DNA from: Streptomyces longispororuber | GTDB lineage: Bacteria; Actinomycetota; Actinomycetes; Streptomycetales; Streptomycetaceae | Direction of reading: 5' to 3' | Length of the DNA: 64,000 bases | NCBI RefSeq assembly: GCF_024448165.1 | Contig: NZ_JAMOLN010000020.1 | Coordinates: 1 to 64,000, forward strand | Part shown: positions 1-8,027 of the stretch, in pieces | Numbering within the stretch: the stretch's first letter is position 1 | Layout of the letters: each line of letters starts with the position of its first letter | Position numbers and translations under genes: made by a program | Notes under the pieces: model-generated | What the model saw: only the letters and a program-made list of their open reading frames with translations | What the model was told of the DNA's origin: nothing | Database searches by the model: none

Positions 1-10
1 GTCTCGTCGG

Positions 11-86
11 CGGGTGCGGGCCGGTGGGGCTTCTCGCGCAGTTCCCCGCGCCCCTGAAGGCCTGCGGCTTCGCCGCGCCTTCCCCC
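11..86 (-). repeat. Intergenic hairpin repeat, copy 1
   Basis: The conserved core (ending GCAGTTCCCCGCGCCCCT on the plus strand) is followed by a hairpin with arms GAAGG/CCTTC at 56-82. The element lies downstream of the S53 peptidase gene. Six relatives occur at 13268, 15503, 26689, 48480, 60150 and 62401. It probably acts as a terminator or REP-like element; the role is inferred. Confidence 0.75.
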
Positions 87-93
87 ACGTGAC

Positions 94-135
94 GCGCCCC
101 TGAGACAGCGCACGGAGTGTGCGTCTCAGGGGCGC
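94..135 (-). terminator. Strong hairpin terminator of the S53 peptidase gene
   Basis: The arms GCGCCCCTGAGAC (94-106) and GTCTCAGGGGCGC (123-135) are perfect complements. An inner stem (108-113 with 117-122) closes on a GGA loop with a single bulged A at 107. The hairpin begins about 32 bases past the stop codon at 167. No U-tract follows, which is usual in Streptomyces. Confidence 0.8.
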
Positions 136-166
136 GGTGGCTACTGCTCAGAACGCGGCAGACGGC

Positions 167-2086
167 TCAGTGGCGGCGGAACGACGTCACGTAGCCCGGG
201 GCCGGCGAACCGACACCCGTCACGTCGTCGTAGCCGCGGACCGCCTTCAGTGAAGCGTCCTCGCCGAGGCTGCGCACGGAGGTGAGCAGCCCCTCCGACG
301 CGTCGTAGCTGTTGGCGAAGTCGACCCGCGCCACGGCGAGTTCACCCTTGACCGGGTGGTCCGTCACGTCGTGGTAGAGCGGCGAACCGTACCGGGCGTA
401 GATCGACGGGTTGGCGAAACCGAGCGGGTGCCCGCCCCGCGTCTGCTGCGCCAGCGCCTGCACACCGGCGATGACCGGCGCCGCCAGCGACGTCCCACCG
501 ATGCGGTACTCGTCGTAGCCGAGCGACCCGTCGGGCAGCGTCTGCGTCTGGCCCACCAGGAAACCGGTGTTGGGGTCGGCGATGGCCGCGATGTCCGGGA
601 CGACGCGGTTCACGCCGCCGTTGGCCTTCGCGAGCGCACCCGGCACGACGCCCTTCTGGTAGGAGGGCTGCGGGACGGTCTTGCTGGTGCCGCCGCCCGC
701 ACCGGAGGTGTACGCGCCGGGGAAGTCGGTCCAGCTCTTCCCGTCCGCCGACAGGTTGGCCTTCAGCGTGCCCCAGCCGGTCTCCCACTTGTACGTGTCG
801 CCCTTGCCGACGGCCAGCGAGGTGCCGCCGACCGCCGTCACCCACGCCGAGTTGGCGGGCGTGTCGACCTGCTTCGTACCGGTGGAGGCGACGTTGTCGC
901 CGTTGTCGCCGGAGGAGAAGTAGAAGCCGATGCCCTCGACCGCGCCGAGCTGGAAGACCTGGTCGTAGGCGGCGGCCAGTTCGGGCGTCTGGTTGGCCTC
1001 GATGTCGCCCCACGAGTTGGAGACGATGTCGGCGAGGTGCTTGTCGACGATCGTGTTCAGCGAGTCCAGCAGGTCGTCGTCGTAGCAGGACGACGCGCCC
1101 ACGTACGTGATGTCCGCCTGCGGCGCCACCGCGTGCACGGCCTCGACGTCGAGGGTCTCCTCGCCGTACCAGCCGGCCGCGCCGCACTCCTCGGTCTTCG
1201 TGTAGTTCTTCGGCAGGACCTGCTTCAACTGGCCCTTCGCGTACGGCGCGTCACCGTTCTTGGCCGCGTACGTCGCCGCGTCCTTCGCGATGGTCGGCGA
1301 GGCGTACGCGTCGGTGATGGCGACCCGCACGCCCTTGCCGGTGGCCTTGCCCGCGCCGTAGGCGGCGCGCAGCTGCTTGCCGGTGTAGCCCTTCACGGCG
1401 TACGGGACCTTCGTGCCGTTCGCGTCCGGGAGGGTCTTGGCGACGTTGGAGCCGTAGTACGAGGAGAACGGCCCGGCGTTGCGGAACACGGCGTCCGGCG
1501 GCGGCAGTTGGTCCTGGTGGTCGACCGTGTGCGGGGCGCTGTCCAGGCCCGTGACGGTGAGCACGGCGCCGTCGAGCGAGGCCGGCACGGACGCGGCGGC
1601 GGACGGGGCGCGGTAGGTGTGCGTGCCCTTGGCGTAGTTGTGCAGCTGCGTGCCGAACGCCTTCTCGGCGGCGCTCACGTCGCCCGACACGGATATGTAG
1701 TGCGCGGTGCTGCCGGTCACGGTCAGGCCCGCGGACTTCAGCCAGGCCGTGACGTCGGCGGTCTGCTGCTTCGTGGCGCCGAAGCGGGCCTGCGCCTGGT
1801 CCGCGCTCAGGTACTTGCCGTACGAGGCGGAGGACGGGTCGGACACGGCCTTCGCGTAGGCGGCGAGGCCCTTGGCGTCCCGACCGGCCAGGTACACACG
1901 GGCGTTGACCCGGTTGCCGTTCGCGGTGGAGCCCTGGTCGGCGGAGCCGGTGGCCCACAGCGGCCGGGTGCCGGAGAGGGTGTCGCGGCCACCGGTGTCG
2001 GCCTGGGCGACCGGGGAGACGAGCGCCAGGGCGCCGGCGATGAGCGGCAGCGTCGCCGCGATGCGGATGGATCTCGTGGATCTCAA
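167..2086 (-). CDS. Secreted S53 family serine-carboxyl peptidase (sedolisin/kumamolisin type)
   Basis: This 639-residue exported acid peptidase opens with a signal peptide (Arg-rich start, hydrophobic stretch, cleavage near PVAQA). A pro-kumamolisin activation domain follows over roughly residues 50-190. The S53 catalytic domain shows the Glu/Asp pair in GEETLDVEAVHA, the oxyanion-hole Asp in SNSWGD and the Ser in GGTSLAAP. I chose a TTG start at 2086 because GGGGG lies 7 bases upstream; an in-frame ATG at 2125 would add 13 residues without a ribosome site and spoil the signal peptide. The gene stands alone with its own terminator. It most likely digests extracellular protein. Confidence 0.9.
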   Translation of the reverse strand: MRSTRSIRIAATLPLIAGALALVSPVAQADTGGRDTLSGTRPLWATGSADQGSTANGNRVNARVYLAGRDAKGLAAYAKAVSDPSSASYGKYLSADQAQARFGATKQQTADVTAWLKSAGLTVTGSTAHYISVSGDVSAAEKAFGTQLHNYAKGTHTYRAPSAAASVPASLDGAVLTVTGLDSAPHTVDHQDQLPPPDAVFRNAGPFSSYYGSNVAKTLPDANGTKVPYAVKGYTGKQLRAAYGAGKATGKGVRVAITDAYASPTIAKDAATYAAKNGDAPYAKGQLKQVLPKNYTKTEECGAAGWYGEETLDVEAVHAVAPQADITYVGASSCYDDDLLDSLNTIVDKHLADIVSNSWGDIEANQTPELAAAYDQVFQLGAVEGIGFYFSSGDNGDNVASTGTKQVDTPANSAWVTAVGGTSLAVGKGDTYKWETGWGTLKANLSADGKSWTDFPGAYTSGAGGGTSKTVPQPSYQKGVVPGALAKANGGVNRVVPDIAAIADPNTGFLVGQTQTLPDGSLGYDEYRIGGTSLAAPVIAGVQALAQQTRGGHPLGFANPSIYARYGSPLYHDVTDHPVKGELAVARVDFANSYDASEGLLTSVRSLGEDASLKAVRGYDDVTGVGSPAPGYVTSFRRH

Positions 2087-2262
2087 GGTGGAACCCCCTG
2101 GGTGAGATGCATGCGTGATGCACACGCAGGGGGCCCACTCTCGTCAGGAAGCGTTCACGTGAGGGGAATGGGTCGATCAAGAAGGCGTCAAGTCAGATCA
2201 AGCCAGTTCAAGTACGGTTCAAGTCCGGTCGGGATGGACCGGTTTGGGCCGGGTCCGCAGGC

Positions 2263-2889
2263 TCACGGCGTGGCGCCGCGCTCCTTCAGCATCCCGGTCA
2301 TCAGGTCGATCTCGGACTGCTGCGAGGCCACCATGCCGCGCGCCAGCCGCCGTTCGGCCCCCACCTCGCACCGCTTCACGCACCCCTCGGCCATGTGCAC
2401 GCCGCCCTTGTGGTGCGCGATCATCAGCCGCAGGAACCGCACCTCGGCCCGCCGGCCGCTGTCCGAACGCAACTGGTCCAGCTGGGTGTTGGTGGCCATC
2501 CCCGGCATCAGCGCACCGTCCTCGCCCGCGGGCATGTCGGCCATGCCCATCCAGGCCATGGGCGGCTTCTCGGACACCTTCGGCAGCTCCCACAGATCGA
2601 GCCAGCCGAGCAGCATGCCCCGCTGGTTGGCCTGGGTCTGCGCGATGTCGTAGGCGAGGCGGCGCACGTCCTCGTCCTTCGTCCGGTCGCGCACGATGTA
2701 CGACATCTCCACGGCCTGCTGGTGGTGCACGGCCATGTCGCGCGCGAACCCGGCGTCCGCCGACTCGGCCGCCGGCACCTTCAGGTCGTTCGGCCCGCCG
2801 TCCCCGTCGGCGACGGCGTACGTGACGGCGCCGCCCGCGACGAGCACCGCCGCTGCGGCCGACGCCAGCCACCCCGTACGACGCCTCAC
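2263..2889 (-). CDS. DUF305 family exported protein
   Basis: This 208-residue protein has an N-terminal hydrophobic signal or anchor (about residues 8-27) and a DUF305 domain with the two typical His/Met motifs, VHHQQAVEM and AHHKGGVHM. DUF305 proteins form ferritin-like four-helix bundles and are often linked with metals, especially copper, though their biochemical role is not settled. The GTG start at 2889 overlaps the stop of the upstream DUF3105 gene by four bases (GTGA), so the two are translationally coupled. DUF3105-DUF305 pairs recur in actinobacteria, which suggests a joint job at the cell surface. Confidence 0.85.
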   Translation of the reverse strand: MRRRTGWLASAAAAVLVAGGAVTYAVADGDGGPNDLKVPAAESADAGFARDMAVHHQQAVEMSYIVRDRTKDEDVRRLAYDIAQTQANQRGMLLGWLDLWELPKVSEKPPMAWMGMADMPAGEDGALMPGMATNTQLDQLRSDSGRRAEVRFLRLMIAHHKGGVHMAEGCVKRCEVGAERRLARGMVASQQSEIDLMTGMLKERGATP

Positions 2890-3566
2890 TGCGCGAGACC
2901 GCCGGTACAGGCGGCGCCCGGCTCAGGGGTCTGCTTGCCCTGCACGAACGTCGAGAAGAACGAGGCGACGGCCGGGTCCGAGGCGCTCTTCACCGTCCGC
3001 TGGTGCCCCCACGCGCTGAGCATGATCGGGTCCTTCTGGTCCTGCACCGGGCTCATCAGCGAGTACGGGGTCGCCTTGACCTTGGTCTGCAGGGCCTTCA
3101 CGTCGGCCGCGCTCGCCTTGTCGGTGTACGTCACCCAGACGGCCCCGTGCTCCAGGGAGTGCACTGCGTTCTCGTTCGCGAGCGCCTTCTCGTAGACGTC
3201 GCCGTTGCAGTTCATCCACACCTGGTTGTGGTCGCCGCCCACCGGGGGCGTCATCGGGTAGGCGACCTTCTTGGCCACGTGGTTACGGGTGAGCTTGCCG
3301 CTCCACGTGCCCACGCCCGCCTTGTCGTAGCTGAACTTCCCCGAGTCGGCCGCGGCCTTCGAGTCCGCCTGGTCGGAGCCGGAGTCGTCGCCCTTGGTCA
3401 CGGCCCACGCGCCGACTCCTATCAGGGCGGCCACGACGACGGTGCTCACCGCGACGACGGCGATCCGGCCCCGGCGCTCGCGGGAGCGCTCGGCTCGGCG
3501 CATCTCCTCTATGCGGTCCCTGCGGGACGCGGAGGATGCGCTGGACGTGTTCTTGGCGGAACCCAT
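2886..3566 (-). CDS. DUF3105 membrane-anchored protein
   Basis: This 226-residue protein has a charged cytoplasmic N-terminus (residues 1-33, rich in Arg and Glu), one membrane helix (about 34-57) and an extracytoplasmic DUF3105 domain with the signature HSLEHGAVWVTY and a Cys in the segment MNCNGD. GAAGGA lies 6 bases before the ATG. It is the first gene of a two-gene operon with the DUF305 protein downstream. The function of DUF3105 is unknown. The conserved His/Cys residues and the DUF305 partner are compatible with metal handling, but that is inference. Confidence 0.85.
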   Translation of the reverse strand: MGSAKNTSSASSASRRDRIEEMRRAERSRERRGRIAVVAVSTVVVAALIGVGAWAVTKGDDSGSDQADSKAAADSGKFSYDKAGVGTWSGKLTRNHVAKKVAYPMTPPVGGDHNQVWMNCNGDVYEKALANENAVHSLEHGAVWVTYTDKASAADVKALQTKVKATPYSLMSPVQDQKDPIMLSAWGHQRTVKSASDPAVASFFSTFVQGKQTPEPGAACTGGLAQ

Positions 3567-3870
3567 GGAATGTCCTTCGGTGAAAAGGATGAGACGGGCG
3601 GGTCCGCTGATCGTAGTGGGGAAAAGGGCCGGTGGGGAGGACGTCTCCGGGCCCGCTGTCGTCGGCGTACCGAACGGCAGGCACTATGGCCCTGGGGGGT
3701 TCAACAGGCACTATGAACACAACACCGGCCGATCAAGGATGATCATGGTCGGCAACGCGCACGAAACGGGCGTGTGGTGGGATGTGAGCAGGCCCTTCGA
3801 CGTCCCCTGATCGACTTCCCGCAGCGTGGGAGCAGGCGGCCTGACCAGCAAGGATGGGTGGAAGCGGAAG
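3567..3870. promoter_or_regulatory. Divergent promoter region between the DUF3105 gene and glnA2, with an 11-base direct repeat
   Basis: This 304-base stretch has no credible gene. CAGGCACTATG occurs twice, at 3678-3688 and 3705-3715, exactly 27 bases apart; the second copy sits inside the inverted repeat GTTCA/TGAAC. These could be regulator half-sites or promoter -10 elements for glnA2. I looked for a GlnR-type a/b box here and did not find one. Confidence 0.4.
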
Positions 3871-5232
3871 ATGGACAAGCAGCAGGAATTCGTGCTCCGG
3901 ACTCTGGAGGAGCGCGACATCCGGTTCGTTCGCCTGTGGTTCACGGACGTGCTCGGCTTCCTCAAGTCGGTGGCCGTGGCCCCGGCCGAGCTGGAACAGG
4001 CCTTCGACGAGGGAATCGGCTTCGACGGCTCCGCCATCGAGGGCTTCGCCCGGGTCTACGAGTCGGACATGATCGCCAAGCCGGACCCGGCCACCTTCCA
4101 GGTCCTGCCGTGGCGCGCCGAGGCCCCCGGCACGGCCCGGATGTTCTGCGACATCCTCATGCCCGACGGCTCCCCGTCCTTCGCCGACCCGCGCTACGTC
4201 CTCAAGCGCGCGCTCGCCAAGACCTCCGACCTCGGCTTCACCTTCTACACCCACCCCGAGATCGAGTTCTTCCTCCTCAAGGACAAGCCGCTCGACGGCT
4301 CGCGCCCCACGCCCGCCGACAACTCGGGCTACTTCGACCACACCCCGCAGAACGTGGGGATGGACTTCCGCCGCCAGGCGATCACGATGCTCGAATCGAT
4401 GGGCATCTCGGTCGAGTTCAGCCACCACGAGGGCGCGCCGGGCCAGCAGGAGATCGACCTGCGGTACGCGGACGCGCTCTCCACGGCGGACAACATCATG
4501 ACGTTCCGCCTGGTCATGAAGCAGGTCGCCCTGGAGCAGGGCGTGCAGGCCACCTTCATGCCGAAGCCGTTCTCCGAGCACCCCGGCTCCGGCATGCACA
4601 CGCACCTCTCGCTCTTCGAGGGCGACCGGAACGCCTTCTACGAGTCGGGCTCCGAGTACCAGCTCTCCAAGGTCGGCCGCTCCTTCATCGCGGGCCTGCT
4701 GAAGCACGCCGCCGAGATCTCCGCGGTCACCAACCAGTGGGTCAACTCCTACAAGCGCATCTGGGGCGGCTCCGAGCGCACCGCCGGCGCCGGCGGCGAG
4801 GCCCCTTCCTACATCTGCTGGGGCCACAACAACCGCTCGGCCCTCATCCGCGTGCCCATGTACAAGCCCGGCAAGACCGGCTCGGCCCGCGTCGAGGTCC
4901 GCTCGATCGACTCCGGCGCCAACCCGTACCTCACGTACGCGGTCCTGCTCGCCGCCGGCCTCAAGGGCATCGAGGAGGGCTACGAACTCCCGCCGGGCGC
5001 CGACGACGACGTGTGGGCCCTCTCCGACGCGGAGCGCCGCGCGATGGGCATCGAACCGCTCCCGCAGAACCTCGGCGAGGCGATCGCCCTGATGGAGCGC
5101 TCGGAACTGGTCGCCGAGACGCTGGGCGAGCACGTCTACGACTTCTTCCTCCGGAACAAGAAGCAGGAGTGGGAGGAGTACCGCTCCGAGGTGACGGCGT
5201 TCGAGCTGCGCAAGAATCTGCCGGTGCTGTAG
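3871..5232 (+). CDS. glnA2: Glutamine synthetase-like enzyme GlnA2 (type I fold)
   Basis: This 453-residue protein has the complete GSI fold: the N-terminal beta-grasp with FDGSAIEGF, the metal-binding EIEFF strand, the HTHLS segment and NNRSALIRVP near the nucleotide site. It is shorter than the true GlnA at 46369. At the position of the adenylylated Tyr397 it has Trp382 (DVWALSD), so GlnE cannot modify it there. The gene corresponds by order to S. coelicolor glnA2, reported as a gamma-glutamylpolyamine synthetase rather than a true glutamine synthetase. The ATG at 3871 is preceded by GGAAGCGGAAG; a frame from 3826 lacks a ribosome site. Substrate assignment rests on that orthology. Confidence 0.85.
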   Translation: MDKQQEFVLRTLEERDIRFVRLWFTDVLGFLKSVAVAPAELEQAFDEGIGFDGSAIEGFARVYESDMIAKPDPATFQVLPWRAEAPGTARMFCDILMPDGSPSFADPRYVLKRALAKTSDLGFTFYTHPEIEFFLLKDKPLDGSRPTPADNSGYFDHTPQNVGMDFRRQAITMLESMGISVEFSHHEGAPGQQEIDLRYADALSTADNIMTFRLVMKQVALEQGVQATFMPKPFSEHPGSGMHTHLSLFEGDRNAFYESGSEYQLSKVGRSFIAGLLKHAAEISAVTNQWVNSYKRIWGGSERTAGAGGEAPSYICWGHNNRSALIRVPMYKPGKTGSARVEVRSIDSGANPYLTYAVLLAAGLKGIEEGYELPPGADDDVWALSDAERRAMGIEPLPQNLGEAIALMERSELVAETLGEHVYDFFLRNKKQEWEEYRSEVTAFELRKNLPVL

Positions 5233-5241
5233 TCGCGCAAA

Positions 5242-5293
5242 GAAAGCCGCGGACGCGTCCGCTCGTCGATGAGCAGGTGCGTCCGCGGCTTTC
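5242..5293 (+). terminator. Terminator of glnA2
   Basis: Fifteen-base perfect arms GAAAGCCGCGGACGC (5242-5256) and GCGTCCGCGGCTTTC (5279-5293) start 10 bases after the glnA2 stop. The 3' arm ends in CTTTCGTCG. The gene on the other side converges, so it may work in both directions. Confidence 0.85.
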
Positions 5294-5321
5294 GTCGTGG
5301 CTGAGCGCGCCCCTGACGGGG

Positions 5322-5738
5322 CTACAGCGCGTCGCGCAACGGCACCGTCGCCCGCTTGCGGTACTCCTGGATCGCCCAGCCGTTGCCGTCCGGGTCCTTG
5401 AAGTGCATGAACGTGCCGCCGTCGTCCGGGCCGAAGGAGACCGGCTCCGAGACCTCCAGGCCGCGGGCCGTCAGTTCGTCGCGGGCCGCCTTGATGTCGC
5501 TGACGACGAGCTGGAGGCCGTGGTACGTGCCGGGGGCCGGGGTGCCCGTCGGGATCGGGACGCCCTCGGCGAGGACGATCGAGCAGCCGGAGCCGGGCGG
5601 GGTGAGCTGGACGATCCGGGAGCCCGGCATCACCTCGCGGTCGACGTCGCAGCGGAAGCCGACCTTGTCCACGTAGAACGCCTTGGACCGGTCGATGTCC
5701 GAGACGGGGAGCGGGATCACTTCCAGGGTCATGTCCAT
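5322..5738 (-). CDS. VOC family (glyoxalase/bleomycin-resistance fold) protein
   Basis: This 138-residue single-domain protein has two beta-alpha-beta-beta-beta modules. The family hallmarks are IPVSDIDRSKAFY-like text at the start and FKDPDGNGWAIQEY at the end. VOC proteins bind a divalent metal and act as lyases, dioxygenases or drug-binding proteins; the substrate is not visible. It begins 3 bases after the beta-propeller gene stops and has no clear ribosome site, so it is probably translated by coupling. A paralogue at 9041 shares the text IVQ[LI]TPPGS and the C-terminal motif. Confidence 0.85.
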   Translation of the reverse strand: MDMTLEVIPLPVSDIDRSKAFYVDKVGFRCDVDREVMPGSRIVQLTPPGSGCSIVLAEGVPIPTGTPAPGTYHGLQLVVSDIKAARDELTARGLEVSEPVSFGPDDGGTFMHFKDPDGNGWAIQEYRKRATVPLRDAL

Positions 5739-5741
5739 CGG

Positions 5742-6767
5742 TCAAAGGTAGGCGGGGGACACCGCCGCCGTCAGGATTTCGCGCGCGGATCCGGTGCCGT
5801 CGGCCGGGACCGTGTACAGGTCGGCGCCGTAGTCGCCCGGAAGTGCGTACGTCACGTGCCGGTCGTCGCTCCACTCCGCCTGATCGTCGACGCTGCGGGT
5901 CTCGGCCAGCGGCGTCTCGTGCAGGGTGGCCAGGTCCAGTACGTACAGGCGCCAAGGGGCGTCCGCGGGCAGGCCGGGGACGCGCTTCTTGTACGCGATC
6001 CGGGTGCCGTCGGGGGAGAGCGACGGGCACTCGACGTTCGTGTGGAGCGTGGTGACCGTGCGGGTGCGCAGATCGCCGCGGACCAGGTACGTCTTCCCGT
6101 GCGTGGCGAGCGTCGCGTAGAAGTGGCGGTCGTCCGCGGCGAAGGTGACGCCCCAGAAGTTGACGTCGGGCGCGCGGTAGCGGTGTCCGTCCTTGACGAT
6201 CGCGTACGCCTCCAGGGACGGGGTGAGGACGCCGGTCGCCGTGTCGAGGATCGCGGCCCGCGTCGAGAAGTTCGTGCCCGCGTAGCTGTCGCCGCCGACG
6301 AACGCCGTCCACGCCGCGTACCGCCCGCTCGGCGACACCCGGGCGCGGGACGGGATGCCGGGGACGGCGTAGTGCCCCTTCTCGTGGAGGGCGGAGTCGA
6401 GGACGGTGGCCCGGTAGGTGTCGGACAGCGTGCCGTGGACCGCCTGGAGGCAGATGCCCGTGCCCGAACGGGCGTGGAAGCGCAGGCACTTGAGCCCGGT
6501 CGCGGTCGCCGTGCGCGGGCCGGAGGGGCGCGCCGCAGGAGTGGTGGTGAGCTCGTCGCGGTGCGGGCCCCAGGCCATGTTGCGGAACACCAGCTCCCGG
6601 GTCCCCGAGGTGAGCCGGACCGGGCCGGCGGTGATGGCGGGCCCGCCGGGGCGGGCCTGGTCCCTGCGGTCGGCGCGGGCCGACGCGTGCAGCACCGCGG
6701 CGGTCGCCACCGCCGCCAGCGCGAGCACCGCCGCGAGGAGGATCGTGAGCTTGCCGCGGATGGTCAT
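5742..6767 (-). CDS. Membrane-anchored beta-propeller (TolB/WD40-like) protein
   Basis: This 341-residue protein has an N-terminal membrane helix or signal anchor (about residues 6-28). The extracytoplasmic part has repeated propeller-blade text such as VSPSGRYAAW, FAADDRHFYATL, LSPDGTRIAY and WSDDRHVTYAL, typical of TolB/PD40 repeats. I chose the ATG at 6767, with GGAAG 7 bases upstream. Its first codons overlap the stop of the MFS gene by four bases (ATGA). No catalytic residues are apparent, so it may be a sensor or scaffold for the transporter encoded with it. The open frame extends further upstream, but that part lies antisense-shifted within the MFS gene and is not coding. Confidence 0.75.
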   Translation of the reverse strand: MTIRGKLTILLAAVLALAAVATAAVLHASARADRRDQARPGGPAITAGPVRLTSGTRELVFRNMAWGPHRDELTTTPAARPSGPRTATATGLKCLRFHARSGTGICLQAVHGTLSDTYRATVLDSALHEKGHYAVPGIPSRARVSPSGRYAAWTAFVGGDSYAGTNFSTRAAILDTATGVLTPSLEAYAIVKDGHRYRAPDVNFWGVTFAADDRHFYATLATHGKTYLVRGDLRTRTVTTLHTNVECPSLSPDGTRIAYKKRVPGLPADAPWRLYVLDLATLHETPLAETRSVDDQAEWSDDRHVTYALPGDYGADLYTVPADGTGSAREILTAAVSPAYL

Positions 6768-8026
6768 GTGCTCGCTTCCGTACGAGGGGTGGTGGGCCGG
6801 AGCACGTACGAGACGACGGCGCATCCGGCGAGCAGGACGGCGGCGGACCCGAGCGCCGTCCGGTCGCCCCACGCGGTCCAGGCCGCACCGAACCCGAGGG
6901 AGCAGCCGAACCGGGCGAGCGCCTGGCCCGTCTGGACCACGGCGAGGCCGGACGAGCGCCGCGCCTCGGGCAGGCCCGCGGAGGCCGCCGCCATCAGGAC
7001 GCCGTCGGTCGCCGCGTAGAACGTGCCGTGCAGGAGCAGGACCGCGTAGGGCAGCACGGGGCTGTGCGCGTGCGTGAGGAGCAGTCCGTAGACCGCGAGC
7101 AGGGCGACGTGGCCGCCGAGGAAGACCCGCCAGGCGCCGACCCGGTCGGACAGCCGTCCCAGCGGTGCGGCCAGCGTCAGGAACGCGGCGGCCGTGCCCA
7201 GCGGGAGGAGCGCGAACCAGCGCTCGGGAACGCCGAGTTGGCGCTGCAGGAGGAGATAGACGAAGGCGTCGCTGACGGTGGCCAGGCCGAGGAGCGTGGC
7301 GCAGACGGTCGGCCGGAGCAGGGGGCGCACGTCCGGTTTCGCGGCCGGCCGGGGCGTGGCGGCGGCCGGCGCGGCGGTCCGCGACGACGGCACGAACAGC
7401 ACCAGGACCAGCACCCCGAGCACCGCCACGCAGAAGCTCACCGTGAACACCGCGTCGTACCCGTCCACGGTCCACCGCAGGATCAGGAACGCCACCAGCG
7501 GTCCGAGCAGGGCGCCCGCCGTGTCCATCGCCCGGTGCACGCCGAACGCCCGCCCCCGCGCGGCCGGTTCGCTCGACAGCGAGATCAGCGCGTCGCGCGG
7601 CGCCGTGCGCAGCCCCTTGCCGGTGCGGTCGGCGGCGAGGACCGCGCCGATCAGCGGCAGCGAACCCGCGACCAGGAGCAGCGGCTTGCACAGCGCCGAC
7701 AGGCCGTAACCGAGCACGGCGACCGTCTTGTGGCGGCCGCCGCCGCTGTCCGCGAACCGGCCGCCGACCAGCCGGACCAGCGCCGAGAAGCCGTTGTAGA
7801 CGCCGTCCAGGAGGCCGAAGCCGAGCGGGCTGAGGCCGAGGCCCGCCACCAGGTACAGGGGCAGGACGGCGGTCACCATCTCGGACGAGACGTCGGTGAT
7901 CAGACTGACCGTGCCGAGCGCGAACACGGTGGGGCCCACGGCGCGCCGCCGCCCGGCACGGGGCCGGGCGGCGGGCTCCGCGGACGTCGGCGCCGACGGT
8001 GTGGCGCGGCTGTCCGCTACGTACAT
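6764..8026 (-). CDS. MFS transporter
   Basis: This 420-residue protein has 12 predicted membrane helices and the MFS signature. Its early text SLITDVSSEMV and the motif GKGLRTAPRDALISL with HRAMDTAGALLGPL mark the drug/metal efflux-like branch often annotated as multidrug or tetracycline-type MFS. The substrate is unknown. It starts 1 base after the phosphoesterase stop and overlaps the beta-propeller gene by 4 bases, so it belongs to a co-transcribed group of four. Confidence 0.85.
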   Translation of the reverse strand: MYVADSRATPSAPTSAEPAARPRAGRRRAVGPTVFALGTVSLITDVSSEMVTAVLPLYLVAGLGLSPLGFGLLDGVYNGFSALVRLVGGRFADSGGGRHKTVAVLGYGLSALCKPLLLVAGSLPLIGAVLAADRTGKGLRTAPRDALISLSSEPAARGRAFGVHRAMDTAGALLGPLVAFLILRWTVDGYDAVFTVSFCVAVLGVLVLVLFVPSSRTAAPAAATPRPAAKPDVRPLLRPTVCATLLGLATVSDAFVYLLLQRQLGVPERWFALLPLGTAAAFLTLAAPLGRLSDRVGAWRVFLGGHVALLAVYGLLLTHAHSPVLPYAVLLLHGTFYAATDGVLMAAASAGLPEARRSSGLAVVQTGQALARFGCSLGFGAAWTAWGDRTALGSAAVLLAGCAVVSYVLRPTTPRTEAST

Positions 8027-8027
8027 G

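Noticed and set aside
3567..3870. A GlnR box upstream of glnA2
   Set aside because: I scanned for GTnAC-n6-GAAAC pairs with 6-base spacing and found none.
3733..6888. A 1051-codon open frame on the minus strand across glnA2
   Set aside because: It is antisense to glnA2 and runs through the VOC and beta-propeller genes; its residues are a low-complexity Arg/Gly/Ala mix typical of a high-GC shadow.
3774..7019. A 1081-codon plus-strand frame overlapping glnA2
   Set aside because: Out-of-frame shadow of glnA2 and antisense to the following genes, with no recognisable protein text.
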